DNA of 64,000 nt from Yarrowia lipolytica (Eukaryota; Ascomycota; Dipodascomycetes; Dipodascales), in NCBI RefSeq assembly GCF_001761485.1, contig NC_090771.1:2666001-2730000 (forward strand), in the 5' to 3' direction. The translations under genes and the position numbers were made by a program. Position 1 is the first letter of the stretch. Each line of letters starts with the position of its first letter. Under the pieces are notes generated by a model that searched no databases, had not been told where the DNA came from, and worked only from the letters and a program-made list of their open reading frames with translations. Of this stretch, positions 20,675 through 31,383 are shown piece after piece.

Positions 20675-22128
20675 ATGGAACTCCCTCCGGAAACTGTGTA
20701 CAATATATTTGCCCATGCCGAGCTCGAAACGTGTGTGGATTTGAGGGAAGTGAGTACCTTCTGGTACGCGGCATTCAACCAGCTGGATGCACGGCTCTTG
20801 AAGCAGAAAGTGAAAGAGAGGAACCCTTGGTGTTGAAGCCTGGAGAAGACGGAACGGAACTGAAAACATGGAGGGATTGTGTCCGGGTGTTTGTGGGACG
20901 TTTGGGGGTCAGGTAAGTGGACGTCAATTGAGTGTCTCGAGGACATTAAATACCCTACAGAGCTGACAGAAGCGATTTCCTTGAATATTGACGGGGTAGA
21001 GACCACTCTTCCAAAAGATTACAAGCCTCTGATGGTCACGCGAGAGCCACAGTACAACACCATGTTGGAGCTGGATGACAATTACTACATGGACTTGCAT
21101 ACCATGATGGCTCATAGATCTCAGCCTCCTTCATCGCTACTGGACTTTCTCAGGACAGTTGAAGAGACTGACGAAATAGGAGTATACGACTGTGATGGTG
21201 TGAGAGTTGTTGTTCCGATAGACATGGTCACGAATAAAACAAGCTGTGACGTCAACGAAGACATGGTGGTGGTGTACAGCGCACAGGACGTGTGGATTTT
21301 TTGCCTCGAGAATACCCAGACTTTCGGCAAGGACGCGGATGGAAGCGTTCAGGAAAGGGAATCACTAACCGAAGAGGTCAAAGAAATATGACCTCTGGTT
21401 ATACGTTTTTGGTCGAGGATGATGATCTTTTGCGGGTTCCACAGCCAATGGTGCTTGTTGTCGATCTGGACAACCGACGAGTGCTTCATATTGCAGAGAC
21501 ACGAGATGTCAAGTTTGATGAATCACATGTCGATACTGACGAGGTTCCCAAAACTAATTCGTTTCTATCGTCGGTCGTAGGAGTTAACTCGGTTTATAAT
21601 GGACTCCAATGGATGGTAGACCGTTCTCCAGAAGGGTACATGGGGTTATTTCCCATTTTCATCGACATGAAAGATATTCCTGAGGACGATGGAAGTGGGA
21701 CTACAAGAGTGAGCAAGATGTACTATTGTAAAGACCGGATCATGCTGTTCGAAAGGTACATGGACTCTCTCTTCTCTAGTATCCCACGGGGGGCTCAACC
21801 ATACGTACTGTTTCTCTATATTACCGTGTATTTTGGGGGAAAGAGACAAGAATCTTTATTAATTGTGGATCTGGCTACCTGGAATGTCTGGTTGATGAAA
21901 GAAAACTTTGAGTTGAACCAAGGCTCTCTGGTATTATTTGGACGAGAATTGTTTGTTGGATATTCAGAGGGAAAACTGGGAGCCTAGATGTACAGTCAGG
22001 ATATGATCGATATCTACAAGACACGTTTACTGCGAATGAAGATGTTGTATCCACGCAGGGGGGAATATGACGTGGGCAGGGACATGAGCCTGGAGGATGA
22101 TTTTGAGGTACAGGACCAGTTGGAGTAG
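20675..22128 (+). pseudogene. Decayed F-box-like gene
   Basis: The ATG at 20675 opens a sequence with an F-box pattern (MELPPETVYNIFAHAELE, then LREVSTFWYAAFNQLD); F-box proteins bring substrates to SCF ubiquitin ligases. The frame stops after 53 codons, at 20834-20836. Related coding sequence then continues in a second frame (LKPGEDGTELKTWRDCVRVF), returns to the first frame from about 20910 to 21391, and shifts again to run to a TAG at 21985-21987. Beyond that TAG the same frame stays open for 46 more codons to a TAG at 22126-22128. So there are about three frameshifts and one in-frame stop. No GT-AG intron I could place repairs the second break. Without the breaks the protein would be about 480 residues. 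Sequencing error is possible for single breaks, but unlikely for four. Confidence 0.75.
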
Positions 22129-22733
22129 AGTAGGAGTAGGAGATGGTGTTATAATTTATTGTAATTTGTGTTTTTTATTCGAGTATGCTGTACACTACAT
22201 ATTATACATAGATTGAACTGACAACGGAGTCACAATAGGAAGCCTCGTATGTACACAAACTATGGTAGATATTTATGGAGGCTTGTTAATACCCTGAGAA
22301 CATGTTAACACCTCATTGAGTCCGTTAAAATCAAAAAAATTATCGACACTAGAATCCAGTGTTTCTATACTGAATTATCAAGAATGTTGGTAGACAAAGC
22401 GTATGTACTGGTACAACTACAAAGTATGTGAGTAGAACTGAATTACCAATACGAGTATTGTAAAACACATTAATTAATAGACTTCTTGGGCTGTGTTATA
22501 TCACATGACCATCAACAACTACCACCAGTTATAGTACAGTACCACAGGCTACTGCTATCACTTGCTATGCTTCGATACACCCTCCCACGTGCTCGGACCT
22601 ACTGTCTTCATTACATCAACAGTACACTAATTATCAGTCATTGCTATGTACGAGCTCTTTAGCTATTGAATAAATACGATATCACATTCCAATCAAGTTC
22701 CAGCCTTGTGATTGGTCAAGACCAGTAACGGGT
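22129..22733. other. Intergenic region, F-box-like pseudogene to SPO12
   Basis: AT-rich, with repeated TACTGTAC- and AGTACC-like words. No gene recognised. Confidence 0.55.
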
Positions 22734-23185
22734 TCACTGGTTCTCCTTCTCGTCACAATCTGACTCCTCAGACATGGACTTCTGAAGTCGAGCGTTGAAG
22801 GACAATCCAGGCTTAGCCTTGTTGTTGCTGTGTTAGTAGGAACTGGGGAGATATTAGATCACGGGGTGCAACCTGACGAAGTGTTTTGTGGTTCGACAGA
22901 TCTTGATACCAGGTAGATCAGTGAAAGCCATGGAGAGGAAAGGCACAACAGGTAGGTTGTGAGGTTCCAATCACGTGTGATAGGCCACATGATTGTCAGC
23001 TGACTTAGAAATACTCACATAGAGATGTATTTGTTCTTGTGGGCTCTCAGCTTGGCGGAGCATGGGCTCATGAGGTTGTCGGTTGGACTGGCAAAGCTCT
23101 TCTGCTGAAACAACTTCTTGTGGAGCTGTCGCTGCATCATGTTGCCGGAGTTACCGGAAGAAGGGTTGAGGGGAGCCTGGTTCAT
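22734..23185 (-). CDS. SPO12: Spo12-family protein, two exons
   Basis: A small cell-cycle protein; budding-yeast Spo12 acts in the FEAR pathway that frees Cdc14 from the nucleolus in anaphase. Exon 1 is 23185 down to 23019 and exon 2 is 22827 down to 22734, giving 86 residues. The family core is the segment SPTDNLMSPCSAKLRAHKNK at residues 33-52, near-identical to Spo12 proteins. Splicing joins KYIS to INNKAKPGLSFNARLQKS, and the protein ends EESDCDEKENQ. Neither exon stands out as an open reading frame on its own, so a plain ORF scan misses this gene. The serines followed by proline in the core are likely phosphorylation sites, as in yeast (inference). Confidence 0.92.
22828..23018 (-). other. 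SPO12 intron, 191 bp
   Basis: On the minus strand it begins GTGAGT and ends CCTACTAACACAG, with the branch motif 3 bases before the CAG. Removing it keeps the frame (167 + 94 nt = 87 codons including the stop). Confidence 0.93.
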
Positions 23186-26100
23186 TTTTCTGTGTGTGGA
23201 AGGGAGATGTTGAATGTAGTGTTTAGGACCCAGGACCCTCTCTATATATCAGTTTAAGGGCCCATGTATGTGTGAGCAGGGATTTAGAGTTGTTTGGATC
23301 CGTCCTAATTGGGATTAGCCATTGCCTTAAATATGCATGAGAGATGTATATAGAGTGACCGGGAGATGGTGCAATATGGGATGTGAGATGTAAATAGAAG
23401 TCTATAAAGGGTGGTATCAAGATATATAGGACTATCTAAAAGCATCCATTGCATTATTATTTTAATCCCATTACTATTCGTCCAGATATAGTAACTATTC
23501 CATTCTTCCGCCCCATCGACACTGTATCTAGGCAACCATAAACGCGTACACTGTAGTATGCGTTAAAAATATTTTGGCTTTCAATTAAGCTCCTCAATTT
23601 AGGCACTGCAAAATGTGATTTCAAACGGTGCGAGATAGCAAGGCGGCATTGGCGTGGGGTTTTCATGAAGAAAACATCATCAATGTGACCAATGGGACTG
23701 TATTTTTGGCTGGTATGATTTTTGGCTGTATAATTCGCAATTGTCGTGGTCTTTCTGCCACTATTACCAGCCCTTTCTCATCGACTAATTGTAGACTGTA
23801 TGAAGTTTCAGATTATCATTCGAAGACGATACAGTGTGGAACATGGCATTGTCTATGCCAGATCAACGAGGAGTAGTAGCAATTCTTGGTGAGTCGAAAG
23901 TGGCTTAAGTTGAGGGCAAATGGAAAGTGTACGATCTCGATTTACTTGTATAGAATGTGCGAAACGGGAGCAATAAGCATTTTCCGATCAGAGCAAGATA
24001 TGCAATGAGCCGTGGAAGGCAAAGGTGCGAGCAACGTACAGTAATACCTATGCCTAACAATTCAATTCATCCAGATCACGTATTATCAGCTACTAGTATC
24101 TATCACATGTAGCAACGACGTATTATTATTGTTACAGCGCGATCGTGAGATCGTCTACAGTGTGGAGATGTACAGTGCTACTTGCAGTGACCAGTGGATC
24201 GTACAGTCAGAGACGACGGCATCCAGGGGTAGGTGCGCAGCATGTGAACCGTACATTTAATGTTGAATATTGTCATATATGGTGGAGATGATAGCAAAGA
24301 CTTCTGTCATCAGGTGGGTTGATGACGTCAGGGCTGGTTCTTGAGGTGGATCATGAGCATTAGCTGTCCCGATAGTTGACATTAGTTTGGATACGTAAAT
24401 TAGTTGAGAGTTTAGTTGAGATGTGAATATTGAGACTGATCGGATACAATAGAGGAATCTACATAGCTTCAAATGGGAATCTGACTGATCATGTGTTTTC
24501 ATTGCACCAGTTTCAGTAGACCTGGGGTTTTGGTGGCTCATAATAAGACCCACAGAGCCCTATAGAAGCCATATCTGATGACTAACATCCCAACGTTTTG
24601 AATACTTGGGCAACATTTGGAGCTCACTTCTAAGCAAAAGTAGGGCTAGGAACAACAGCAAAATCCCACGGAAAACTCTGTGTATGAGTGGAGGAATCAG
24701 CCTGGCTCAGCGGCAGCTAAATAAAAAAAAAAAAGACACGAACCTCAAGTTTGAGCATGATCAGTAAGGGGCCCGAGGTACGTTTAGGACATCTACCATG
24801 GTATAGGCCAATATGTACTATGGACGCAAACAATGATATCCACAGGATCGAGCTGAATCAGACGAGCATTCAGATATCAAGGCTTCCACAACTTTTTACT
24901 CGATTACCCCATAATGAGGCATATTCTTAGCTTCTTGACTTTGGGGGTCGTTAACCTGTTGGTGGAGTTTGACCTTGAGTCTAATAGTACGCGAAATACA
25001 ACCGAAGTATGCTTCGAAAAGCAGTCACTTCTATGTACTTGGAGTACTACAAGTAGCTCCTTGACAATATATACCAATAGGGCCTGTCACTAAGATGCAA
25101 AATGACTCCTTCCTCCCCGCCTTTTCTCCTTCCAAACTCAGTTCAATAAATGGCTGTTATTAGTTCATATCACTGGTATCTTGGTTGTAACTTTCCGTGC
25201 CAACATTCCGTCAATTGTTCCGTGCAGTTTCCATGGCGCAGCCAAATATGCAGAGCTTAAGGACACGCCAATATGGCAGCAATGGGACGACAGTTGAAAT
25301 ACTTGTATGTACGAATATTGATTGGATGGGGGTACGCGACACCCAAGTATATGTCTCATATATCAGAACCACTCGAGGTCCAACTCCGTCAAATAACTGC
25401 TCTGCGTTATAGCCGTTCACATATATATTTTCGGAGTTGGATTTTTCGGCGTTTTCGGAAAAAAAGCCTCGGCCGACAATCCGTAATCGCCGACGGGGAT
25501 CCCCAGACCTTATGACTTCAGGACAAGGTAGATATAGCTCATGTTGCGGTCACGAGGAGGTCGTTAGAGTGCAGCGCCCTCACATGTCACTAAAACGGCT
25601 AAAATAGATCCGTTTCTTTATGCGCGCACCACGTGTCTTTTTTGTGTCTCGTTCGTGACGGAACAGAGTGGATCGGGTCAGCACGGCATAGTAAGGCTGA
25701 AGGCAGGAGTTACTAAAAGAGTAGCGCTCCAAGCACGAGTATCAGTAAGAGTACGAGTACGTATACGTCATAGTGCCTATGATGATAGCCAATGGCTGGT
25801 ATAGACAAAGACAGTCTGGTATATTACCGCTCCCCCAGGACACATGACGACGTCGGGTCGTTGTTCCGTGTCCCGTTCTGGCTGTCTCGCCTTCTTTGCT
25901 GTTCCACAGCTTAATTCGGAGATGGCTATCTGAATACATGGTTGCTGTGTGGATGAGACAATCACGTGACAGTGTGATCCGTGGGGCGCTCACGCAAATT
26001 CCGCAGCTCCAATCTGCTTCTTTTCTTTGCTACTGTAATCTCATGACACGCACGCCGATTATTAAAAGTACTCTTGCCCCTTGGGTGTATGTGTGTCTCT

Positions 26101-26628
26101 CTGTCCTGTCAAATAAGTTCACCTTCAATGGATGCTTAGTGTTGGAACCTTGATGTTAGCGTGAACTTTGTGCATGTCCCAAAATGGCCCAAAAACGGCA
26201 GTCTCAAGTGGAACCATAAACTCGGCCGGGTAATTGCACGACGTGGAGGCAATGGGGTCTAGTGGATGGAGCAGTGTTGTAGTCGTAGGCGTCGAGGTAG
26301 GGGTGAATTGACAACGGCAGAGGGCCATATAAAGGTATATTGGATCTTCTTCAACTTCTCTACCCCCCCACCGGAATACGTACAAGTAGTAAATACCTCC
26401 TTCATCTTTCCCATTTCTATAGATACCCAAATGTCGCAGGTCACAGAAACCCCTTAAAGTTCAGATCGCCATCTCCCGTTTCTCTCTTCTGTGCAACAGA
26501 TTGTACTTGACCCTCAAGCTGGGACTCACACGCCGCTTCACATCACCGCTCCAGCACCACACCTTTATTTCGACTGACCTAGCACACACAGATAGACGCG
26601 ACTTGGACGAACCCCTGCTAAACACATC
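23186..26628. other. Gene-poor region, 3.4 kb
   Basis: The largest gap in the window. No open frame has a recognisable domain. It holds a poly-A run (24723-24734), one CTACAAGTAG copy (25047-25056), a GC-richer patch at about 25430-25515 with TTTTCGG words and GGGGATCCCC, and a TCACGTGA E-box near 25963. A TATAAA at 26328-26333 lies about 300 bp before SMI1. A short open stretch ending in GTGAGT at 23889 was considered as an exon and rejected. Confidence 0.5.
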
Positions 26629-28770
26629 ATGAACTCGTTCTTCAACTCCGTGTCGGATTTCATCCACTCGGTCACAACCCCAGACAGATACGCGTCGCAA
26701 CAGCGATCGTCAAAGGCGTCACAAAGCGCCGGCGCAAACTCCCAGAACAGACCGCTCTACAACAATGACGACAACCAGAGTGAAATGTACCAGGCTTCCT
26801 CCTCGTACACTGGAGGGTACACAAACTCCCCTTCGGCGTCGTCGTCCAATCTCGCCGGAGGAGCCGCTGCTGACAGAGCCAACCCCTACAGCTCCCGTAA
26901 CAACTCGACCACCAACTTCTCGGCCTCATCCACGTCGGTCAATAAGGCTCCCTACGCTCCTGGATCACGGTCGTCCGCAATTGGAAACAATGACCCCGCA
27001 GGAGTCACCCGAGACTCACACGAATTGCAGGAGTACGTTGACGGTCAGCCGCCGGCTCCTTCGGTGGCCATGTCATGGGAGCGAATCGACAAGTGGGCTG
27101 ACGAACACTACCCCGAGCTCAACGATCAGCTCTGCTACCCTGCCACCGCCTCCGATCTCAACGAACTGGAGGCCGATCTCGACTGTTCCCTTCCCCTGGA
27201 TGTTCGAGACTCGTGTCTGATTCATGACGGCCAGGAGAAGTTTGGCCGACCCTCAGGCATCATCTTCGGCATCACCCTGCTCGATCTCGAGACCATTGCC
27301 GAGGAGTGGTACTCGTGGAAAAAGGCCGCCATCCGAATCAACCGGGAGATTGCTCGGGCCACCGGCCAGACCCCCACTAAGCAGGGCGGCATCTTCATCA
27401 ATCCCAACGCCGGCTCTCCCAACTCTTCCACCCCCGGTTCCCCCGTGGCCTCTGTGGCCCGACAAAAGAACATCAGCTCATGGCTCGCGTCGCAGGACTC
27501 TGTCCCCGAGGGAGCCGTCCAGCTGGTTTATGCACACCCCGGCTGGATCCCTCTGGCCAACGATCGAGCCGGAAACAACATTGCTGTCGATCTGGCACCT
27601 GGCAAGAAGGGGAAATGGGGTCAGGTGATTCTGTTCGGTCGGGAGTTTGACCGAAAATACGTGGTGGCCCAGTCGTGGGCTCACTTCCTGGCCATGGTCG
27701 CCGATGACTTTGACCGGGGCAACTGGGAAGTTGACCACGACACTGAGGAGCTGTGGTTCAAGACCGACCGAGGCACATTTGTTAGCTACTTCACTGTACT
27801 CAAGACCCGAGTGGAGCGACAGTTCCGACACCAGATGCAGCGACGGGAACATGAGCGACGACAGGCCGCTGCCGCCGCTCAGCAGCAGCAGCAGCAGCAG
27901 CAACATCACGCACAGGGAGGCCTCCACTCTCCCTCACCACAGCATACACAGAGCATGCCAGCCCCTGGCCTGGGCAAGCCCCTGACCTCTAAGCCGGCCC
28001 AGGATTTGGACATCGTCGACCTCAACGAGGACACTGCCACCATTAAGGACAAGGGCAAGGCTACTATGGGCTCTGCTCTCCGAAAGACTATTGTTGACGA
28101 GAGCAAGACTGCTCACACAATTGTGGAGCCTCTTGAGGAGTCTGAGGAGATCAAGGGCAAGGGCAAGGGCAAGGAGGAGGATGTCAACGAAGCCGCCGAA
28201 AAGGCCAAGGTGGAGGCCACCGAGAAGACCAAGAAGGCTGCCAAGGAAGCTGCTGATAAGGAAGCAGAGCTCAAGAAGGCCGCCGAGAAGGCCGCTGAGG
28301 AGAAGGCCAAGGCTGAGAAGAAGGCTGCTGAGGCTCGAGAGAAGGAGGAGAAGGAGGCCAAGGCTGCCGCCAAAGCCAAGGAGGAGGAGCTCAAGAAAGA
28401 GGAGGTAGCTAAGGCTGCCGCCAAGGCTGAAGAGGAGCAGAAGGCCACCGCTGCCGCTGAGGCTGCCAAGGCTGAGGCTAAGCGAGCTGCTGAGGCCGAC
28501 GCTTCCAAGAAGGTAGAGGCCGAGAAGGCTGCCGCTGAGGAGTCTAAGGAGTCTAAGGCTGAGTCTGAGGAGAGCAAGGTCGAGAGGGATCTCGAGGAGC
28601 TCAAGATTGACGAGGAAAACGGTAATGCCGAGGAGGCCGATGAGGAGGCCGATGACGATGATGAAGATGACGAGGAGGAGGGTGACAGCAAGGAGGGTGA
28701 GGAGACCAAGAGCACAACCGCCTCAAAGTCCAAGTCCAAGAAGAAGAATAAGAAGAAGGGCAAGAAATAA
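26629..28770 (+). CDS. SMI1: Cell wall assembly regulator Smi1/Knr4 (SUKH domain)
   Basis: A hub protein that in yeast coordinates beta-1,3-glucan synthesis, the cell-integrity MAP kinase Slt2 and bud emergence. It has 713 residues. The N-terminal 150 are Ser/Asn/Ala-rich and disordered. The SMI1/KNR4 (SUKH) domain starts near residue 150 (SWERIDKWADEHYPELND) and runs to about 400, with KYVVAQSWAHFLAMVADDFD near its end. A poly-Gln tract and a Pro/Ser region follow. The last 200 residues are a long Ala-Glu-Lys helix (AEKAKVEATEKTKKAAKEAA) ending in acidic and then poly-Lys segments (KSKKKNKKKGKK). The helix and tail are longer than in the S. cerevisiae protein as I recall it. It is convergent with BRL1, 182 bp apart. 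Confidence 0.95.
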   Translation: MNSFFNSVSDFIHSVTTPDRYASQQRSSKASQSAGANSQNRPLYNNDDNQSEMYQASSSYTGGYTNSPSASSSNLAGGAAADRANPYSSRNNSTTNFSASSTSVNKAPYAPGSRSSAIGNNDPAGVTRDSHELQEYVDGQPPAPSVAMSWERIDKWADEHYPELNDQLCYPATASDLNELEADLDCSLPLDVRDSCLIHDGQEKFGRPSGIIFGITLLDLETIAEEWYSWKKAAIRINREIARATGQTPTKQGGIFINPNAGSPNSSTPGSPVASVARQKNISSWLASQDSVPEGAVQLVYAHPGWIPLANDRAGNNIAVDLAPGKKGKWGQVILFGREFDRKYVVAQSWAHFLAMVADDFDRGNWEVDHDTEELWFKTDRGTFVSYFTVLKTRVERQFRHQMQRREHERRQAAAAAQQQQQQQQHHAQGGLHSPSPQHTQSMPAPGLGKPLTSKPAQDLDIVDLNEDTATIKDKGKATMGSALRKTIVDESKTAHTIVEPLEESEEIKGKGKGKEEDVNEAAEKAKVEATEKTKKAAKEAADKEAELKKAAEKAAEEKAKAEKKAAEAREKEEKEAKAAAKAKEEELKKEEVAKAAAKAEEEQKATAAAEAAKAEAKRAAEADASKKVEAEKAAAEESKESKAESEESKVERDLEELKIDEENGNAEEADEEADDDDEDDEEEGDSKEGEETKSTTASKSKSKKKNKKKGKK

Positions 28771-28925
28771 TGTATGTATGCATAACTTTTTGATGATGCT
28801 GTAAGATATTCAGAAAATATAAAAAAAGTGTTTGTTACAGAAAGACTGGGTGTGTTTCGTGTTGAATTACCTGTGAGAACAATAAGGTGGCTCGGCCCAC
28901 TGTAATGTACATACTGTTACTATAG

Positions 28926-28935
28926 CTACTTGTAG
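28926..28935. repeat. CTACTTGTAG, one of at least 13 intergenic copies
   Basis: An example of the dispersed CTACAAGTAG/CTACTTGTAG decamer, lying in the 182-bp gap between convergent SMI1 and BRL1. The full list of positions is in the findings. Confidence 0.85.
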
Positions 28936-28952
28936 CAATGGTATCAGAGAAG

Positions 28953-30194
28953 CTAGTTTTGGAGAACATTCTGTTGACCAAAGACGAGTCGTTTCGGTTC
29001 ATCTTCTTTCCTCCCTCCCCAAGTGTATCTTGCTTTATCCCAGAGGCCATTCTGTTTCTCCACTTCTCCATTATAGTATGCTTTTGCTCTGAAGAAGCCA
29101 AATGCAAAATTGGACACAAACATGGACCCCAGGAAAAGCAGTGAAATGAGCCCCAAGGCCTTGTATGAGAATCTGTCAATGAACCCCGTGATGATTTCGG
29201 CCAGTGTTTCGGCTCCGAGACGGGCTCGGTTAACGGCATGTTCGTCTCTGTTCATGCACAGTTCCCATTGGTCACAGAGAGTCTCCAGAGCTGGACGGCG
29301 GGAGTTGGCTGCACATTCGTTAAGCAGGTACAGCTTTGCACACTTGCTTTTTGCCATAAGGATCTCGCCCGAATGAGCTGAGAACTTGAAACCAACGTCC
29401 TGTCGGACCGAGGAAATAAATAAGTAGACCACGTAGGCCATGACGGCCAGCATGATGCCGTTGAACGCGAGCTGTAGATACGAGGTAATGATGTACGGCA
29501 GGTTGGGGTTTTGAATCATCCATCCAAGGGTTGGGTTGGGCAGATGAAGGTGGTATTCTGCAGACTGATCCTGCCCCGGGCTTTGAGCCTCGGAAGTGTG
29601 AAGAGTTGGTGCTGGAGTGTGTACTGCTGCCTGGGCAGATTGAGGAGAGAAGTCGCCGTGTTTAGCGTCTGGTCGAAGATCGGGATCGATATCGTCTGCC
29701 TGATCAAGGGGTTTACCTTCATTGACAGGGGAGTAGAGGACCATGCTCATATCCACGTCTTCATTCTTCTCAATCTCCTTGACAGCAAACTGGGCACCGA
29801 GTTCAGTGGGATTGAACACAGATGAGATCTTCCATGGCGAGTTGGGTGCCGCAGCAGCAACTGACACCGAGGAAGTTCTTCTCTTACCTGCCTTGATGGG
29901 TGTAGACACAGGCGGAAGGAACTCGGGGTTCATGCGCGATAGGTTGACAGATTGAAGGTCAAGAAGATCCGTGGGGTCGTCAATGTCCATTTCGTCGGGG
30001 TCTTGGGTCTCGCTAGTTCGCAGATTGGAGAACTCCGAGGTCAGATCGTCAAACGGTTGTTGTTGCTGCAAGGGTCGGTGGTATTGTAACTGACGGTTCC
30101 GGACATCCTGGTCAGATAACGTGAAGCCACTGAATCCGGTCACCAGAGGCTCGTCGTCGGGCGCTTCGTCGATACTCATTTCTGCAAATGACAT
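28953..30194 (-). CDS. BRL1: Nuclear envelope membrane protein Brl1/Brr6
   Basis: An integral membrane protein of the nuclear envelope and ER that in yeast helps fuse inner and outer nuclear membranes during nuclear pore assembly and affects lipid composition. It has 413 residues. The first 220 are disordered, acidic and Ser/Pro-rich. Then comes the Brl1/Brr6 domain: membrane segment 1 at about 235-260 (LAFNGIMLAVMAYVVYLFI), a lumenal loop with the four conserved cysteines (SKCAKLYLLNECAANSRR, then ETLCDQWELCMNRD), an amphipathic helix, and membrane segment 2 at about 345-370 (LGLISLLFLGSMFVSNFAF). Most fungi have a single Brl1/Brr6 protein, so the choice of name is nominal. It shares a 169-bp divergent promoter with the next gene. 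Confidence 0.93.
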   Translation of the reverse strand: MSFAEMSIDEAPDDEPLVTGFSGFTLSDQDVRNRQLQYHRPLQQQQPFDDLTSEFSNLRTSETQDPDEMDIDDPTDLLDLQSVNLSRMNPEFLPPVSTPIKAGKRRTSSVSVAAAAPNSPWKISSVFNPTELGAQFAVKEIEKNEDVDMSMVLYSPVNEGKPLDQADDIDPDLRPDAKHGDFSPQSAQAAVHTPAPTLHTSEAQSPGQDQSAEYHLHLPNPTLGWMIQNPNLPYIITSYLQLAFNGIMLAVMAYVVYLFISSVRQDVGFKFSAHSGEILMAKSKCAKLYLLNECAANSRRPALETLCDQWELCMNRDEHAVNRARLGAETLAEIITGFIDRFSYKALGLISLLFLGSMFVSNFAFGFFRAKAYYNGEVEKQNGLWDKARYTWGGRKEDEPKRLVFGQQNVLQN

Positions 30195-30363
30195 GGTTGT
30201 AGTTATGTCATACAGTGTATGCCACTTGAAACTTGATGCCAGCCGTATGCAGCCCGAGATGCATGAAAACAGATATTATTTTTGTTTAGCTGTATTAAGG
30301 TTACTTGGTACACTACAAGTAGTTTAGTCCCAACACAAGCAACGTGCGTACACTTGTGTGCCC

Positions 30364-31383
30364 ATGCTCCACGCCACACAGAACAGCTCAGATTGCCTCT
30401 TCTCCGAGCTCGACAGTGATACCGACACAGACAAACCACTGCTTCACGATACCTCACACACCGTTCGTTTCTGCGAACCCCAGACCAAGCGGCGCATGGG
30501 CTTCCGCAAGTGGTTTTCTAGGACCAGCAATGAGAAGAGGCCTCTCATAGACCGCATCACCACACCCATGGACGAGATTTTGACCGACGAACCGCCCACG
30601 ACTACAGACGCTTTGACTTCTCCTCCACGTGGCAGAAAATACAGAGACCATCAGAGAGAAGAGTATGAACGAAGACAGCATTATGAGAGGACGCGAGAAC
30701 GGGACAGAGACAGGGACAGAGAGGGAGATAAGTACAGTGTTCCCCGGAGACAGCTTCAGGACTCTGCTCGTTGGCATGAACATGTCAGACAACAGCAACC
30801 TCACATACATCAAGCACACCAGATACCATACCAGATACCATACCAGATGCCACCAGGGCTGAGGCAACATATGCATCCTGCGTATCTTCAGCCACGACAG
30901 ATCAGCCAGACGCCAGACGCCATATCGGGATACCCCAACCAGTCGTTACTGCGACCAATGTCTCAGGTGATTGAACCGCGATACATACGGACAGAGGGAT
31001 TCCCTGTACCACCAGTGAAGTACGCACAGGTCCCCCAGGGAATGAAAGCGGAGATAATGGAGCTGAAGGACGATGCTGGAAATGATAAGAATGAGGAAAA
31101 GAAGTATGCCAAGGATAAGAAGGACGACAAGAAGAAGGAAAGCGAAAGTCCGCAAATGCAGTCAAATATTGAGAAGATGGTCAAGAACGCGTTACAGAAC
31201 CATCGCCCGGCAGTCTACGAGACTCTTGTTCGGATGAACTCGTTTGTCCTTTCGCTTAAGTTAGCCCTCTGTATAGCCTGTGTGGCTTTTTATCCACTGG
31301 TAGGTATTCTTCTCATTGTGGTTCTTTTTGGGTCTGAGATCTTGCTTGAACTAGCTATAAAGTGTGGTCCTGACAGGAGTTAG
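30364..31383 (+). CDS. Unrecognised protein with charged body and C-terminal membrane hairpin
   Basis: I do not recognise this gene. The first ATG in frame is at 30364 and gives 339 residues. The N-terminal 100 are acidic then basic (KRRMGFRKWFSRTSNEKRP). A stretch rich in Arg, Asp and Glu follows (ERTRERDRDRDREGD), then a Gln/His/Pro/Tyr region with a short repeat (HQIPYQIPYQMPPG), then a Lys/Asp/Glu block (KNEEKKYAKDKKDDKKKESE). The last 50 residues hold about 35 hydrophobic ones, likely one re-entrant or two membrane segments (FVLSLKLALCIACVAFYPLV, then GILLIVVLFGSEILLELAI). A tail-anchored ER or nuclear-envelope protein is plausible. Its divergent neighbour is BRL1, 169 bp away, so the two may share regulation. 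Confidence 0.75.
   Translation: MLHATQNSSDCLFSELDSDTDTDKPLLHDTSHTVRFCEPQTKRRMGFRKWFSRTSNEKRPLIDRITTPMDEILTDEPPTTTDALTSPPRGRKYRDHQREEYERRQHYERTRERDRDRDREGDKYSVPRRQLQDSARWHEHVRQQQPHIHQAHQIPYQIPYQMPPGLRQHMHPAYLQPRQISQTPDAISGYPNQSLLRPMSQVIEPRYIRTEGFPVPPVKYAQVPQGMKAEIMELKDDAGNDKNEEKKYAKDKKDDKKKESESPQMQSNIEKMVKNALQNHRPAVYETLVRMNSFVLSLKLALCIACVAFYPLVGILLIVVLFGSEILLELAIKCGPDRS

Noticed and set aside
20913-20969. GTAAGT...CTGACAG as an intron that would repair the F-box-like gene
   Set aside because: Neither candidate 3' AG restores the needed frame; both lead to a stop within a few codons.
23840-24120. Possible small spliced gene: ATG GCA TTG TCT... ending in GTGAGT at 23889, with CCTAAC at about 24053
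   Set aside because: The branch motif is far from the next AG compared with the verified introns, and the spliced product would be only about 27 residues with no similarity.
25430-25520. GC-richer patch as a solo LTR or transposon end
   Set aside because: No terminal TG...CA boundaries, target-site duplication or coding remnant could be identified.
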